From assembly GCF_025583945.1 (NCBI RefSeq), contig NZ_JAOEGU010000028.1:1-55989 (forward strand): DNA of 55,989 nt, in the 5' to 3' direction. The translations under genes were made by a program, and so were the position numbers. Under the pieces are notes generated by a model, which was not told where the DNA came from, ran no database searches, and saw only the letters and a list, made by a program, of their open reading frames with translations. Each line of letters begins with the position of its first letter. Within the stretch, counting starts at the first letter, position 1. Positions 28,176 to 35,842 of the stretch are shown in pieces. This DNA is from Methylobacter psychrophilus (lineage in GTDB: Bacteria > Pseudomonadota > Gammaproteobacteria > Methylococcales > Methylomonadaceae).

Positions 28176-28466
28176 TTATTTGTTTTTCTTGGTTTCGTTC
28201 TTGATATCTTGCTTGATATCACCATATTCTGACTGAACCTTACCAATATTTTTTTGAATATTGCCTTCTACTTCCATACTTTTGTCGTTCAGCATCTGGC
28301 CAGTGATTTCTTTAACAGTGCCTTTTGCTTCCTCAACCCTGCCATTGACTTGATCTTTATTGACAAGTGTCTGGTCTTGACTTTCTGTGGCATAAGCGCC
28401 AAATGAGGAAAATGTTAGAATGATAGTTGCTGCCAAATGGGTAAGTTTTATATTATTGATTTTCAT
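28176..28466 (-). CDS. Exported CsbD-family protein
   Basis: A 96-residue CsbD-like protein (NKDQVNGRVEEAKGTVKEITG...EGNIQKNIGKVQ) preceded by a signal peptide that ends SSFGAYA-TES. CsbD proteins are usually short, cytosolic and stress-induced, so an exported form is unusual. The ATG at 28466 was chosen because it opens the signal peptide directly; an upstream frame start at 28496 would put ten polar residues before it. It is a paralogue of the gene at 28557-28754 and shares the SFGAYAxES signal-peptide end with the SmbP-like gene. Confidence 0.75.
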   Translation of the reverse strand: MKINNIKLTHLAATIILTFSSFGAYATESQDQTLVNKDQVNGRVEEAKGTVKEITGQMLNDKSMEVEGNIQKNIGKVQSEYGDIKQDIKNETKKNK

Positions 28467-28556
28467 ATTTTCTTCCTGTAAAAAAATGGATTGCAATTAT
28501 TTTCTTGTTGCGATGCCGCAAATTAACTTGCGCTCATCTGGACTTAGCCGCTGATT

Positions 28557-28754
28557 TTAAATTTTATCGATGGCTTTTTTAATCGACTCTTTAGTGTCTT
28601 CTTTCAGATCACTAAGTCCTGACTGAACCTTGCCGATATTTTTTTGGATATTTCCTTCTGCTTCCATATCCTCGTCATCCAGAATAACGCCGGTAGCTTC
28701 TTTGACTTTACCTTTGGCTTCTTCGATACGGCCTTTTATTTGATCTTTGTTCAT
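28557..28754 (-). CDS. CsbD-family stress protein (cytosolic)
   Basis: A 65-residue protein, MNKDQIKGRIEEAKGKVKEATG...DMEAEGNIQKNIGKVQSG, the canonical CsbD fold with alternating charged helices. CsbD is a general-stress protein of unknown mechanism. The start has a GGAG-type box (GGAGATT upstream). It lies 60 bases before the exported paralogue on the same strand and is probably the first gene of the small stress operon. Confidence 0.85.
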   Translation of the reverse strand: MNKDQIKGRIEEAKGKVKEATGVILDDEDMEAEGNIQKNIGKVQSGLSDLKEDTKESIKKAIDKI

Positions 28755-29250
28755 GAGAATCTCCTGATAAGTTAGTCATGGCCCATTTGGTCATGAGTGA
28801 GGTGCGGAACCTGTTTCCGACCACTGGCTAAAGATTTTACACACAAGACCGAACTTGGTCGGTGCGGTAACGAACAGATTGGAAATTAGTTCACGATGCA
28901 CATTACGATAGTGGCTTGGCATTCAATGAGAATAACTACCAATTACTGGAATAGTACAAATTTTGATGTTGTTCTTTATGTAAATATTCACCAGTCGCTA
29001 AGGGGGTAAACTTGTTGGTGCATGGTTATGTGTACGACGGAGAACAGACAGTTATTTTAATTTTGCTTATTATGTAAGAGTAAAGGAGGAAAGCATAACC
29101 GGCAAGAAACACGTGACATTAAGTTATTTATGTTCAGTGTATCTTACGATCCCCGGTAATCGGAGTTCCATGATATTTATGAAACAGATGACACCAAGCT
29201 TTAAAAGTGCATTAATAGTAGCCGTTTTTTACTGGTTGGAATCAGCAAGA
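28755..29250. promoter_or_regulatory. Divergent region between csbD and the RlpA-like gene
   Basis: A gap of about 500 bases that must carry promoters for both directions. A GACCGAACTTGGTC near-palindrome lies at about 28847-28860, within 110 bases of the csbD start, flanked by GGTGCGG repeats. An alternative upstream start for the RlpA-like gene (29113) would shorten the gap. No other gene was found. Confidence 0.4.
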
Positions 29251-29733
29251 ATGATGACTGTTTTCTGGTCGTCCTTTAAAAAACGGCTTTTATCCACCAC
29301 TCGAATAACGGTGCTTGGCATCCTGGTTATTTCTGGTTGTACATCAAAAGACTCAGGTGAGCAGTTGCGTGGACAAGGTAAAAAAATATCACAAGAGTCA
29401 GGTAGCGTTATTAGCAAACCAGTTCACAAGGAGGTCGGAGAGGCATCTTGGTACGGACCTGGATTACAAGGTCAGGAGACTGCCAATGGTGAGATCTTTG
29501 ACCAGAAAGACATGACGGCCGCTCATCCAAGTTTACCGATGGGAACCAAGGCTAAAGTAACCAATCTTGAAAATGGTAAAAAAGTCGAGGTCAGGATTAA
29601 TGATCGTGGACCATTTGCCCAAGATCGTGTCATTGACCTGTCCAGTGCTGCTGCTAAAAAGCTCGATATGAAAAAGGACGGCACTGCCCAAGTTAAAATT
29701 GAGCCTAAATCAAGGCAAAAAAAGCACCGCTGA
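29251..29733 (+). CDS. RlpA-like double-psi beta-barrel lipoprotein
   Basis: A protein of about 160 residues from the start at 29251. A basic N-terminus and hydrophobic core lead to the lipobox VISGC, then a polar linker and a double-psi beta-barrel domain: GEASWYGPGLQGQETANGEIFD, AHPSLPMGTKAKVTN and VRINDRGPFAQDRVIDLS, the hallmarks of RlpA lytic transglycosylases including the catalytic Asp. There is no SPOR domain, so septal targeting is unlikely. An in-frame ATG at 29113 would add 46 residues before the signal sequence and is less plausible. Confidence 0.8.
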   Translation: MMTVFWSSFKKRLLSTTRITVLGILVISGCTSKDSGEQLRGQGKKISQESGSVISKPVHKEVGEASWYGPGLQGQETANGEIFDQKDMTAAHPSLPMGTKAKVTNLENGKKVEVRINDRGPFAQDRVIDLSSAAAKKLDMKKDGTAQVKIEPKSRQKKHR

Positions 29734-30108
29734 CCAATCTGACGTCTTTAAAAAATACGTTAAAAAGTCTATATAATACACTAGCTATTACAAAAGCGTT
29801 ATTAGCTTTGATACTTAAATATCGTAAGGCTTTTTGTTTATACGGCATAACCTAAAAGTAACGTAGAGGCTGCCAAAAACAATCCATGCCATTACGTGAC
29901 TGGAAACCAGTGATTAATGAGTTTATGATTATACGAGAGTAAGCTGCTTTTATTTAAAGACAGCATACTGGCGGGTCATCCCTGAATATTTTGATTAGCT
30001 GAAAATATTAGGTACAAAAAATGTATGGAAAGTGTATTTTTTGAATAAACTGACATAATTAATGTAGATACGATATATCAAGTCTTTACCCTTCCAAAAG
30101 GAAACAAA
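29734..30108. other. Intergenic region upstream of the XoxJ-like gene
   Basis: A 375-base AT-rich gap with no gene. It contains the inverted repeat AATATTTT-9-AAAATATT (29985-30009) about 100 bases before the XoxJ-like start and an AAGGAAA ribosome-binding sequence just before it. Confidence 0.45.
29985..30009. promoter_or_regulatory. AT-rich inverted repeat, possible operator
   Basis: AATATTTT and AAAATATT are exact inverted repeats separated by nine bases, spaced like a dimeric regulator site, 100 bases upstream of the XoxJ-like gene. AT-rich palindromes arise easily by chance in this composition. Confidence 0.3.
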
Positions 30109-30963
30109 ATGAGTTTTACAAAAATATTCGCCGGTCTGTTTTTAGCGGCAATTATATTGCCGGCTTCGGCAGATGAAGCATTTAAAGTCTGTGCTGATCC
30201 ACTAAATCCTCCTTATTCAACTAAAAACAAAGACGGTTTTGAAAATAAAATTGCCGAACTATTTGCCAAAGAATTGGGGCAAAAAGTTGAGTACACCTGG
30301 TTTGCACAACGCCTTGGTTTTATTCGTAATACGTTAACAGCATCGGTAAGTGAGTTGGCGGTAGATAGTGATGAGTTTAAATGTGACGTTGTTATGGGTG
30401 TGCCAGCCGGTTATGATTTGACCTTAACGACCGTGCCTTACTACAAATCAACTTATGTGCTGTTGATTGCGAAAGGACGTGGCTGGGATGATATTAAAGA
30501 CGCTGCTCAATTAACACAATTGCCTTTGCAAAGACAGGAAGCTTTGAAAATTGCGATGTTTGATCGCGGTCCGGGTACGGCCTGGTTACAAAAAAATGGG
30601 CTGCTTGATCAAGGTATCTCTTATCAGTCAATGTCCGGGGATAGCGAAAACAATACCGCTATGCAGATAGAAAAGGATCTTAAAGCCAAAAAAATTGATA
30701 TGGTTATTTTGTGGGGACCAATGGCAGGATACGTTACGGCACAAAGCCCCAAAAATAGTTATGCAATGATTCCGATGAAATCAACGCCGGCAATAAAGTT
30801 TGATTTTGCCATGGCGATGGGCGTTCGTAATGGTGATAAGGCAAGAAAGGCCGTTCTTGATAAGCTGATTGCCGCTAAAGCAGATAAGATCAAAGCAATT
30901 ATAGCGAATTACAATATTCCTTTGTTGCCGATAACAAAAGAAGTCGTTCGTGATGATGATTAA
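30109..30963 (+). CDS. XoxJ/MxaJ-like quinoprotein-dehydrogenase-associated periplasmic protein
   Basis: A 284-residue exported protein of the substrate-binding-protein fold: signal peptide 1-21 (ILPASA-DEA), then FKVCADPLNPPYSTKNKDGFENKIAELFAKELG, the standard opening of the family linked to PQQ methanol dehydrogenases (XoxJ, MxaJ). The VVMGVPAGYDLTLTTVPYYKSTYVL hinge and DMVILWGPMAGYV motifs agree. XoxJ is thought to help activate the lanthanide methanol dehydrogenase. No xoxF or cytochrome gene lies in this window, so this copy is an orphan; it could also be a stand-alone paralogue. Confidence 0.8.
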   Translation: MSFTKIFAGLFLAAIILPASADEAFKVCADPLNPPYSTKNKDGFENKIAELFAKELGQKVEYTWFAQRLGFIRNTLTASVSELAVDSDEFKCDVVMGVPAGYDLTLTTVPYYKSTYVLLIAKGRGWDDIKDAAQLTQLPLQRQEALKIAMFDRGPGTAWLQKNGLLDQGISYQSMSGDSENNTAMQIEKDLKAKKIDMVILWGPMAGYVTAQSPKNSYAMIPMKSTPAIKFDFAMAMGVRNGDKARKAVLDKLIAAKADKIKAIIANYNIPLLPITKEVVRDDD

Positions 30964-30979
30964 ATAAACCAGGTAAAAA

Positions 30980-31013
30980 GTTCGAGGTGAAAGGGGTTTT
31001 TTTCACCTTGAAC
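30980..31013. terminator. Bidirectional terminator between XoxJ-like and malQ
   Basis: GTTCGAGGTGAAA (30980-30992) pairs with TTTCACCTTGAAC (31001-31013), a 13-bp stem with one G-U, with T-runs on both sides. It lies between convergent genes and can end both transcripts. Confidence 0.8.
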
Positions 31014-31025
31014 CTGCTTTTAAGA

Positions 31026-32501
31026 TTAATTTCGATTAAATAGTGCTACCAGATGACCAAATCGCGTAGCCTGGTCATGGGATAATTGATCCCATTGAAA
31101 ACGCCATTTCCAGTTACCTACGGTAGTGCCGGGAGTGTTCATTCGAGCCTCGGAACCCAGTTCAAGAATATCCTGCATGGGGATAACAGCAAGGTTAGCA
31201 ACTGATCCCAATGCCGCTTGTATAATCGCGCAATGCACTGGCATTGACGGGTTGCCCAGATATTCGTAAACGTAATTTCTTTCATGTTCACTGATACTTT
31301 GCGACCAACCTACCGAGGTATCGTTGTCATGAGTACCTGTATAAACAACACAGTTTCTTTCATGATTACCGGGTAAATAGGGGTTGTCAGGACCGCTACC
31401 AAAAGCAAATTGTAAGATTTTCATGCCGGGTAGCCCAAAGCCGTCTCTTAATTCATCGACTTCATCGGTAATAATCCCCAAGTCTTCAGCTACTAAGGGA
31501 ATGGTGCCAAGATAGGTTTGCAGCGCATTTAACAAATCTTTTCCAGGCGCCTTAACCCACTGACCATTTTGTGCTGTGGGTTCATCGGCAGGTATTTCCC
31601 AAGCCGCTTCGAGACCACGAAAATGATCAATACGAAGAATGTCAAATTGTTCAAGCTGAGTTTGCATTCGTTCAACCCACCATGCAAAACCGGTTTTGTT
31701 CAGATAATCCCAATCGTAATGCGGATTACCCCAGCGCTGGCCTGTTTCGGAAAAATAATCGGGTGGAACACCGGCAACAACCATCATTTCACCTGACTCG
31801 TCAAGTTTGAAAACCTCACGGTGAGACCAGACATCAGAGCTGTCATAAGATACAAAAATAGGAATGTCGCCAAACAACAATACATCTTTCTCGTTGGCAT
31901 AGGTTTTTAATTCCATCCATTGCCGGAAAAAGACATATTGTTCAAATTTAATATTTTCAATACTGTCCGCTAGCCGTTGGCGTGCTTCATTAAGGGCAAC
32001 CAGCTCTCTTTCCTTGAAAGGTTCAGGCCATTGATTCCAGCATTGTTGATTAAAGACAATTCTAAGTGCTATAAATAAAGCAAAATCATCAAGCCAATAG
32101 GCTTTTTTCTGGCAAAAATCGGCAAAATCATCCTTGTCTTTTTGATTTGCGCTTTCTAAAAAACCTTTAAAAGCTTTTGCGACTAAACAGCTTTTATTAA
32201 ACGCGGAGGTTCCCTGGCATTCGTCACACTGCTCTGACAAGGGTAACCAACCCAGTTTAACCAACCCAAGAATATCAATTAATATTGGATTACCTGCGTG
32301 AGCAGAGAGGCATTGATAAGGCGAGCCATCTGCATGGGTCATACCCAAGGGCAAAGTTTGCCATACACTAACACCTGAATCATGCAGGAAATTGACAAAA
32401 TTATAGGCTTCTTGACCCATATTACCTTGTCTATCAGTGCCTGGCAGCGAGGTAATATGCAGCAGAACACCTGCCCGACGTTTATTTAGAAGGTTATTCA
32501 C
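31026..32501 (-). CDS. malQ: 4-alpha-glucanotransferase (amylomaltase)
   Basis: A 491-residue GH77 enzyme that transfers maltosyl or longer alpha-1,4-glucan chains. The start RAGVLLHITSLPG, LFGDIPIFVSYDSSDVW, the nucleophile region LRIDHFRGLEAAWEIP, the acid/base VAEDLGIIT and TGTHDNDTSVGW are all present. It has the short, DPE1-like length without the N-terminal extension of E. coli MalQ. The start codon is GTG. It lies 16 bases after the GH57 gene in the glgC-GH57-malQ minus-strand unit, which suggests glycogen remodelling. Confidence 0.94.
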   Translation of the reverse strand: MNNLLNKRRAGVLLHITSLPGTDRQGNMGQEAYNFVNFLHDSGVSVWQTLPLGMTHADGSPYQCLSAHAGNPILIDILGLVKLGWLPLSEQCDECQGTSAFNKSCLVAKAFKGFLESANQKDKDDFADFCQKKAYWLDDFALFIALRIVFNQQCWNQWPEPFKERELVALNEARQRLADSIENIKFEQYVFFRQWMELKTYANEKDVLLFGDIPIFVSYDSSDVWSHREVFKLDESGEMMVVAGVPPDYFSETGQRWGNPHYDWDYLNKTGFAWWVERMQTQLEQFDILRIDHFRGLEAAWEIPADEPTAQNGQWVKAPGKDLLNALQTYLGTIPLVAEDLGIITDEVDELRDGFGLPGMKILQFAFGSGPDNPYLPGNHERNCVVYTGTHDNDTSVGWSQSISEHERNYVYEYLGNPSMPVHCAIIQAALGSVANLAVIPMQDILELGSEARMNTPGTTVGNWKWRFQWDQLSHDQATRFGHLVALFNRN

Positions 32502-32517
32502 GATTAGGTATCTCTAG

Positions 32518-34209
32518 TTAATGTTCAGAGCTTGGCCGCATTGCTCCGCCCATCGCGGGATTGCCAGCGCCGTGCGTGAATGGCAGTGCCAGATAAGTGG
32601 GAGGGTTTTCGCCTAATAATCGATACAGATTGGTTAAATTAAGCCGAAATTGTTTCTCGAAACTGCTAACTGCTTCGCCAGGATTATCGTCACCAAACCA
32701 CCAAAACCAGTCTGAACCTTCACAAACAGCAAGCTGAATTTGAGCCTGCTGAATTTGTTGATTGCTTAAGTGGTTGACAGACATGGCATTATCAAAGGCA
32801 ACTTTTACGTCAGTCAGCATTTCCCAGCCGCGATTTTTGTCTGGAGAGCCTATCCAGGTTGAAAAAGTCCCGTAAACCCAGCTACCTGCAACTAATCCAG
32901 TTAAGGGTTTGACGGTGGTTTTATTTTTTAAGCAATCAGAAAAAGTACTTAATTCAATGGTTGGATGACTGGCTAACCGATTATATAAGGCACTCAGGAA
33001 GTGATAACCGTTATCAGGGAAATATTCCCAGGCATTTTCGCCATCCATGATGATTGAAACGACTTTATCCCCCGGTTCATGAGTTGCGATATTTTCTAGA
33101 TGTTGAATGAAATCACCAACAGCATCGTCGGCGTGCCATGTTGAATATTCAAAACCTATTAGATCCGATAGCCCGTCATCCCGGAAAAAGCAGGTTATTT
33201 TGGTATCTTTTAGTTTAAATGGATGGTGTATTCCGGTTAGTTCCTTATGGTCAGATAGATGCAAACTATTTTGTAGAACCGTACCGCCACTTGCTGCCCA
33301 ACCAAAGCCAAAATCACTCAGTACTTTCAGTGTTTGTTTACTGATACTACCTTCTGATGGCCAACAGCCTTTTGGTTTAGTGCCAAAAAAACGCGTAAAG
33401 GTCTGTACGCCTTTTTCAAGATGCCATTTAACACGTTCTTCTCCGCCTGGATAACCATCCCGTTCAGGTAAAAGTGCATCAGGCATTGCTTCATGTGTTG
33501 TCTGCAAGTCCAGTAACAGTGGCATAATGGGATGCGCATAAGGCGTTACTGAAAGCTCGATTTGTCCTTGTTCAGCTAATACCTTATATCTTTTAAGTAC
33601 ATTTTCCAGAAGCCCACCTATAATTCGGATCATTTCAACCCGGTCATCCAGGTTATAATCCGAACATTTTTCTATTAAGCGTTTTACCCTGTCATCGGTT
33701 AATTTTACGGTTTCCCCTATCCATGCCAGATGATACCAAACCAGTAGATCATTAATAAACTGGCTATTGATATAGCGCAATGAGTCATCATGTTGTTCAA
33801 GCCACTCAGTCATTTCGACCAATTTTTTGAAGGCTGGATAACGGTTGATTTGCCTGTCCCGGTTGGCACGGAGACAGTTTTTAATCAGTTTCCAGCGATC
33901 TTCAGAACTTTCAGGAACAGTGGGAGCAATTAAAGCGGCCAGTAAAGGATCTGTAATTGCATGGCCATGATGTAGATAACCATTGACCTGATTGGTATAT
34001 TCTTCAATTTGTTCCAGTAAAATAGGTGCAAAATTAACGACTGCTTTAGCTTCAGGAACGGCTTCCAAGTGAGCAACCATATCAACATAATCTTTAATTA
34101 CATGAAGGTACGTCCACGGCAACTTGAATTCCCCTGATTGTAAATCCCTATACTCCGGTTGGTGCATGTGCCAGCACAAGACCAGTTTCAATTTTTTTTT
34201 GTTGGGCAT
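32518..34209 (-). CDS. GH57 alpha-glucan hydrolase/transferase
   Basis: A 563-residue member of glycoside hydrolase family 57. Conserved regions: I, LCWHMHQPEYRD; III with the nucleophile Glu, CWPSEGSISKQTLKVLSDFG; IV with the acid/base Asp, FFRDDGLSDLIGFEYSTW; V, IIMDGENAWEYFP. This type is usually annotated alpha-amylase/alpha-mannosidase and is often next to malQ and glg genes; it probably hydrolyses glycogen or maltodextrin, but exact specificity (amylase, amylopullulanase, 4-alpha-glucanotransferase) cannot be told. It lacks a signal peptide, so it is cytosolic. Confidence 0.88.
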   Translation of the reverse strand: MPNKKKLKLVLCWHMHQPEYRDLQSGEFKLPWTYLHVIKDYVDMVAHLEAVPEAKAVVNFAPILLEQIEEYTNQVNGYLHHGHAITDPLLAALIAPTVPESSEDRWKLIKNCLRANRDRQINRYPAFKKLVEMTEWLEQHDDSLRYINSQFINDLLVWYHLAWIGETVKLTDDRVKRLIEKCSDYNLDDRVEMIRIIGGLLENVLKRYKVLAEQGQIELSVTPYAHPIMPLLLDLQTTHEAMPDALLPERDGYPGGEERVKWHLEKGVQTFTRFFGTKPKGCWPSEGSISKQTLKVLSDFGFGWAASGGTVLQNSLHLSDHKELTGIHHPFKLKDTKITCFFRDDGLSDLIGFEYSTWHADDAVGDFIQHLENIATHEPGDKVVSIIMDGENAWEYFPDNGYHFLSALYNRLASHPTIELSTFSDCLKNKTTVKPLTGLVAGSWVYGTFSTWIGSPDKNRGWEMLTDVKVAFDNAMSVNHLSNQQIQQAQIQLAVCEGSDWFWWFGDDNPGEAVSSFEKQFRLNLTNLYRLLGENPPTYLALPFTHGAGNPAMGGAMRPSSEH

Positions 34210-34448
34210 ATTTTTCTATTCTCGCCAATGACAGTCATACGGAAGAGGGTAATTAAATTTATGCTTTAAGTACAGATAGATTTTCGTGGTTTATGTTTTT
34301 TTCTTGATGAGTTTGGCACCCGGTAATTGCTCCATGCATCACTTAACGTGTCTGCTTTTAAGTGACGCTGAAGCACTTTTTCAGATGTGCTTCTTTGCTT
34401 TTGCCATCCATGGCTACGTTCTTCCTGCATCCATCCTGTAAAGACTAT

Positions 34449-35729
34449 TTATCGAACATAGTGCAATTTTTGTCCCAGCATATCAGGAGTTACCAATACG
34501 ACGCCACCAGGACTGACAAAAAATCTTTTTTCGTCGTCCGCCCGGTTTTCACCAATGATAGTGCCTTCGGGAACTTCACAACCTTTTTCTATAATCGCTT
34601 TGGTGATGCGGCAATGGCGGGCTATATTGACTTGAGGCAGGACGATAGAGTCTTGTACCGACGTAAATGAATTAACACGGACATTGGAGAATAATAATGA
34701 ATGTCTTATTTTAGCGCCAGAAATTACACAGCCTCCTGAAACCATAGAATCAACAGCTTGTCCGCGTCGTTCATCATCATCAAAAACAAATTTTGCTGGC
34801 GGCGTTTGTTCTTGGTTAGTCCATATTGGCCAAGTGGTGTCATATAAATTCAAGCCGGGATTGACACCAATTAATTCCATGTTCGCAGCCCAGTAAGCAT
34901 CTATAGTACCTACATCACGCCAGTAACTTTGCTCGCCGCTTTGTAAATCTAAAAAAGGATAGGCATTGACCAGGTATTTATCAATAACGGCAGGAATAAT
35001 ATCTTTGCCGAAATCATGTGTAGAGTCTTTAGTATCGGCATCTTTAAGCAATTGTTCAAAAAGAAAACTAGCATTAAAAATATAGATACCCATAGAGGCT
35101 AAAGCAGTATCGGTTCTGCCTGGCATAACGGGTGGATTTTCAGGTTTTTCTACGAAAGCTTTGACGCGTCGATTACTATCAACATCCATCACGCCAAAGG
35201 CGGATGCTTCTTCTAACGACACTTCAAAACAACCTATGGTTAAGTCGGCATTTTTCTCAATATGATCCGCCAGCATTGCGCCATAATCCATTTTGTAAAT
35301 GTGATCGCCGGCTAATACAAGAATATGTTCCGGATTACGACTACGGAGAATATCGATATTTTGAAAAACAGCATCAGCAGTTCCTTGATACCAGGAATTT
35401 TCATTGTGTCTTTGTTGTGCAGGCATTAAATCAACATATTCGCCAAATTCACCGCGTAAAAATCCCCATCCTTGTTGAATATGGCGAATAAGAGAATCTG
35501 ATTTGTATTGCGTTAAAATACCGATTTTACGTATGCCGGAGTTAACGCAATTAGATAACGGAAAATCAATAATGCGAAACTTACCACCAAATGGAACAGC
35601 GGGCTTGGCACGCCAATCTGTCATGTTCATCAACCGCGAGCCTCGGCCACCAGCTAATATTAATGCAATTGTATTACGGGTTAAATGACCGACATTATGA
35701 TCATGCTTTTTATTGCTGGACGCTGACAT
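34449..35729 (-). CDS. glgC: Glucose-1-phosphate adenylyltransferase
   Basis: A 426-residue ADP-glucose pyrophosphorylase, the committed step of glycogen synthesis. The N-terminal nucleotide loop [37 protein letters not shown], the GDHIYKMDY metal site and FVEKPE are intact, and the C-terminal left-handed beta-helix follows. The ATG at 35729 is preceded by GGAG at six bases; a further ATG 12 bases upstream overlaps that box. It is divergent from glgB with 113 bases between, so both may share a control region. Confidence 0.96.
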   Translation of the reverse strand: MSASSNKKHDHNVGHLTRNTIALILAGGRGSRLMNMTDWRAKPAVPFGGKFRIIDFPLSNCVNSGIRKIGILTQYKSDSLIRHIQQGWGFLRGEFGEYVDLMPAQQRHNENSWYQGTADAVFQNIDILRSRNPEHILVLAGDHIYKMDYGAMLADHIEKNADLTIGCFEVSLEEASAFGVMDVDSNRRVKAFVEKPENPPVMPGRTDTALASMGIYIFNASFLFEQLLKDADTKDSTHDFGKDIIPAVIDKYLVNAYPFLDLQSGEQSYWRDVGTIDAYWAANMELIGVNPGLNLYDTTWPIWTNQEQTPPAKFVFDDDERRGQAVDSMVSGGCVISGAKIRHSLLFSNVRVNSFTSVQDSIVLPQVNIARHCRITKAIIEKGCEVPEGTIIGENRADDEKRFFVSPGGVVLVTPDMLGQKLHYVR

Positions 35730-35842
35730 TTTTATCTCCATGTTGATATAGATATTACAACTGTTTGTTATTTTGGTAAGATTCGCCTAACATTAATTTT
35801 ACTACTAGCATTCATTCTACTACTACACCGAGGCCATTCAAA
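35730..35842. promoter_or_regulatory. glgC/glgB divergent promoter region
   Basis: A 113-base AT-rich gap between the divergent glgC and glgB genes. It must contain both promoters; the GGAG ribosome-binding site of glgC and a GAGG motif before the glgB GTG are visible. No clear operator was recognised. Confidence 0.5.

Noticed and set aside
33107-33454. 115-codon frame antisense to the GH57 gene
   Set aside because: It is a shadow of a well-conserved gene on the other strand.
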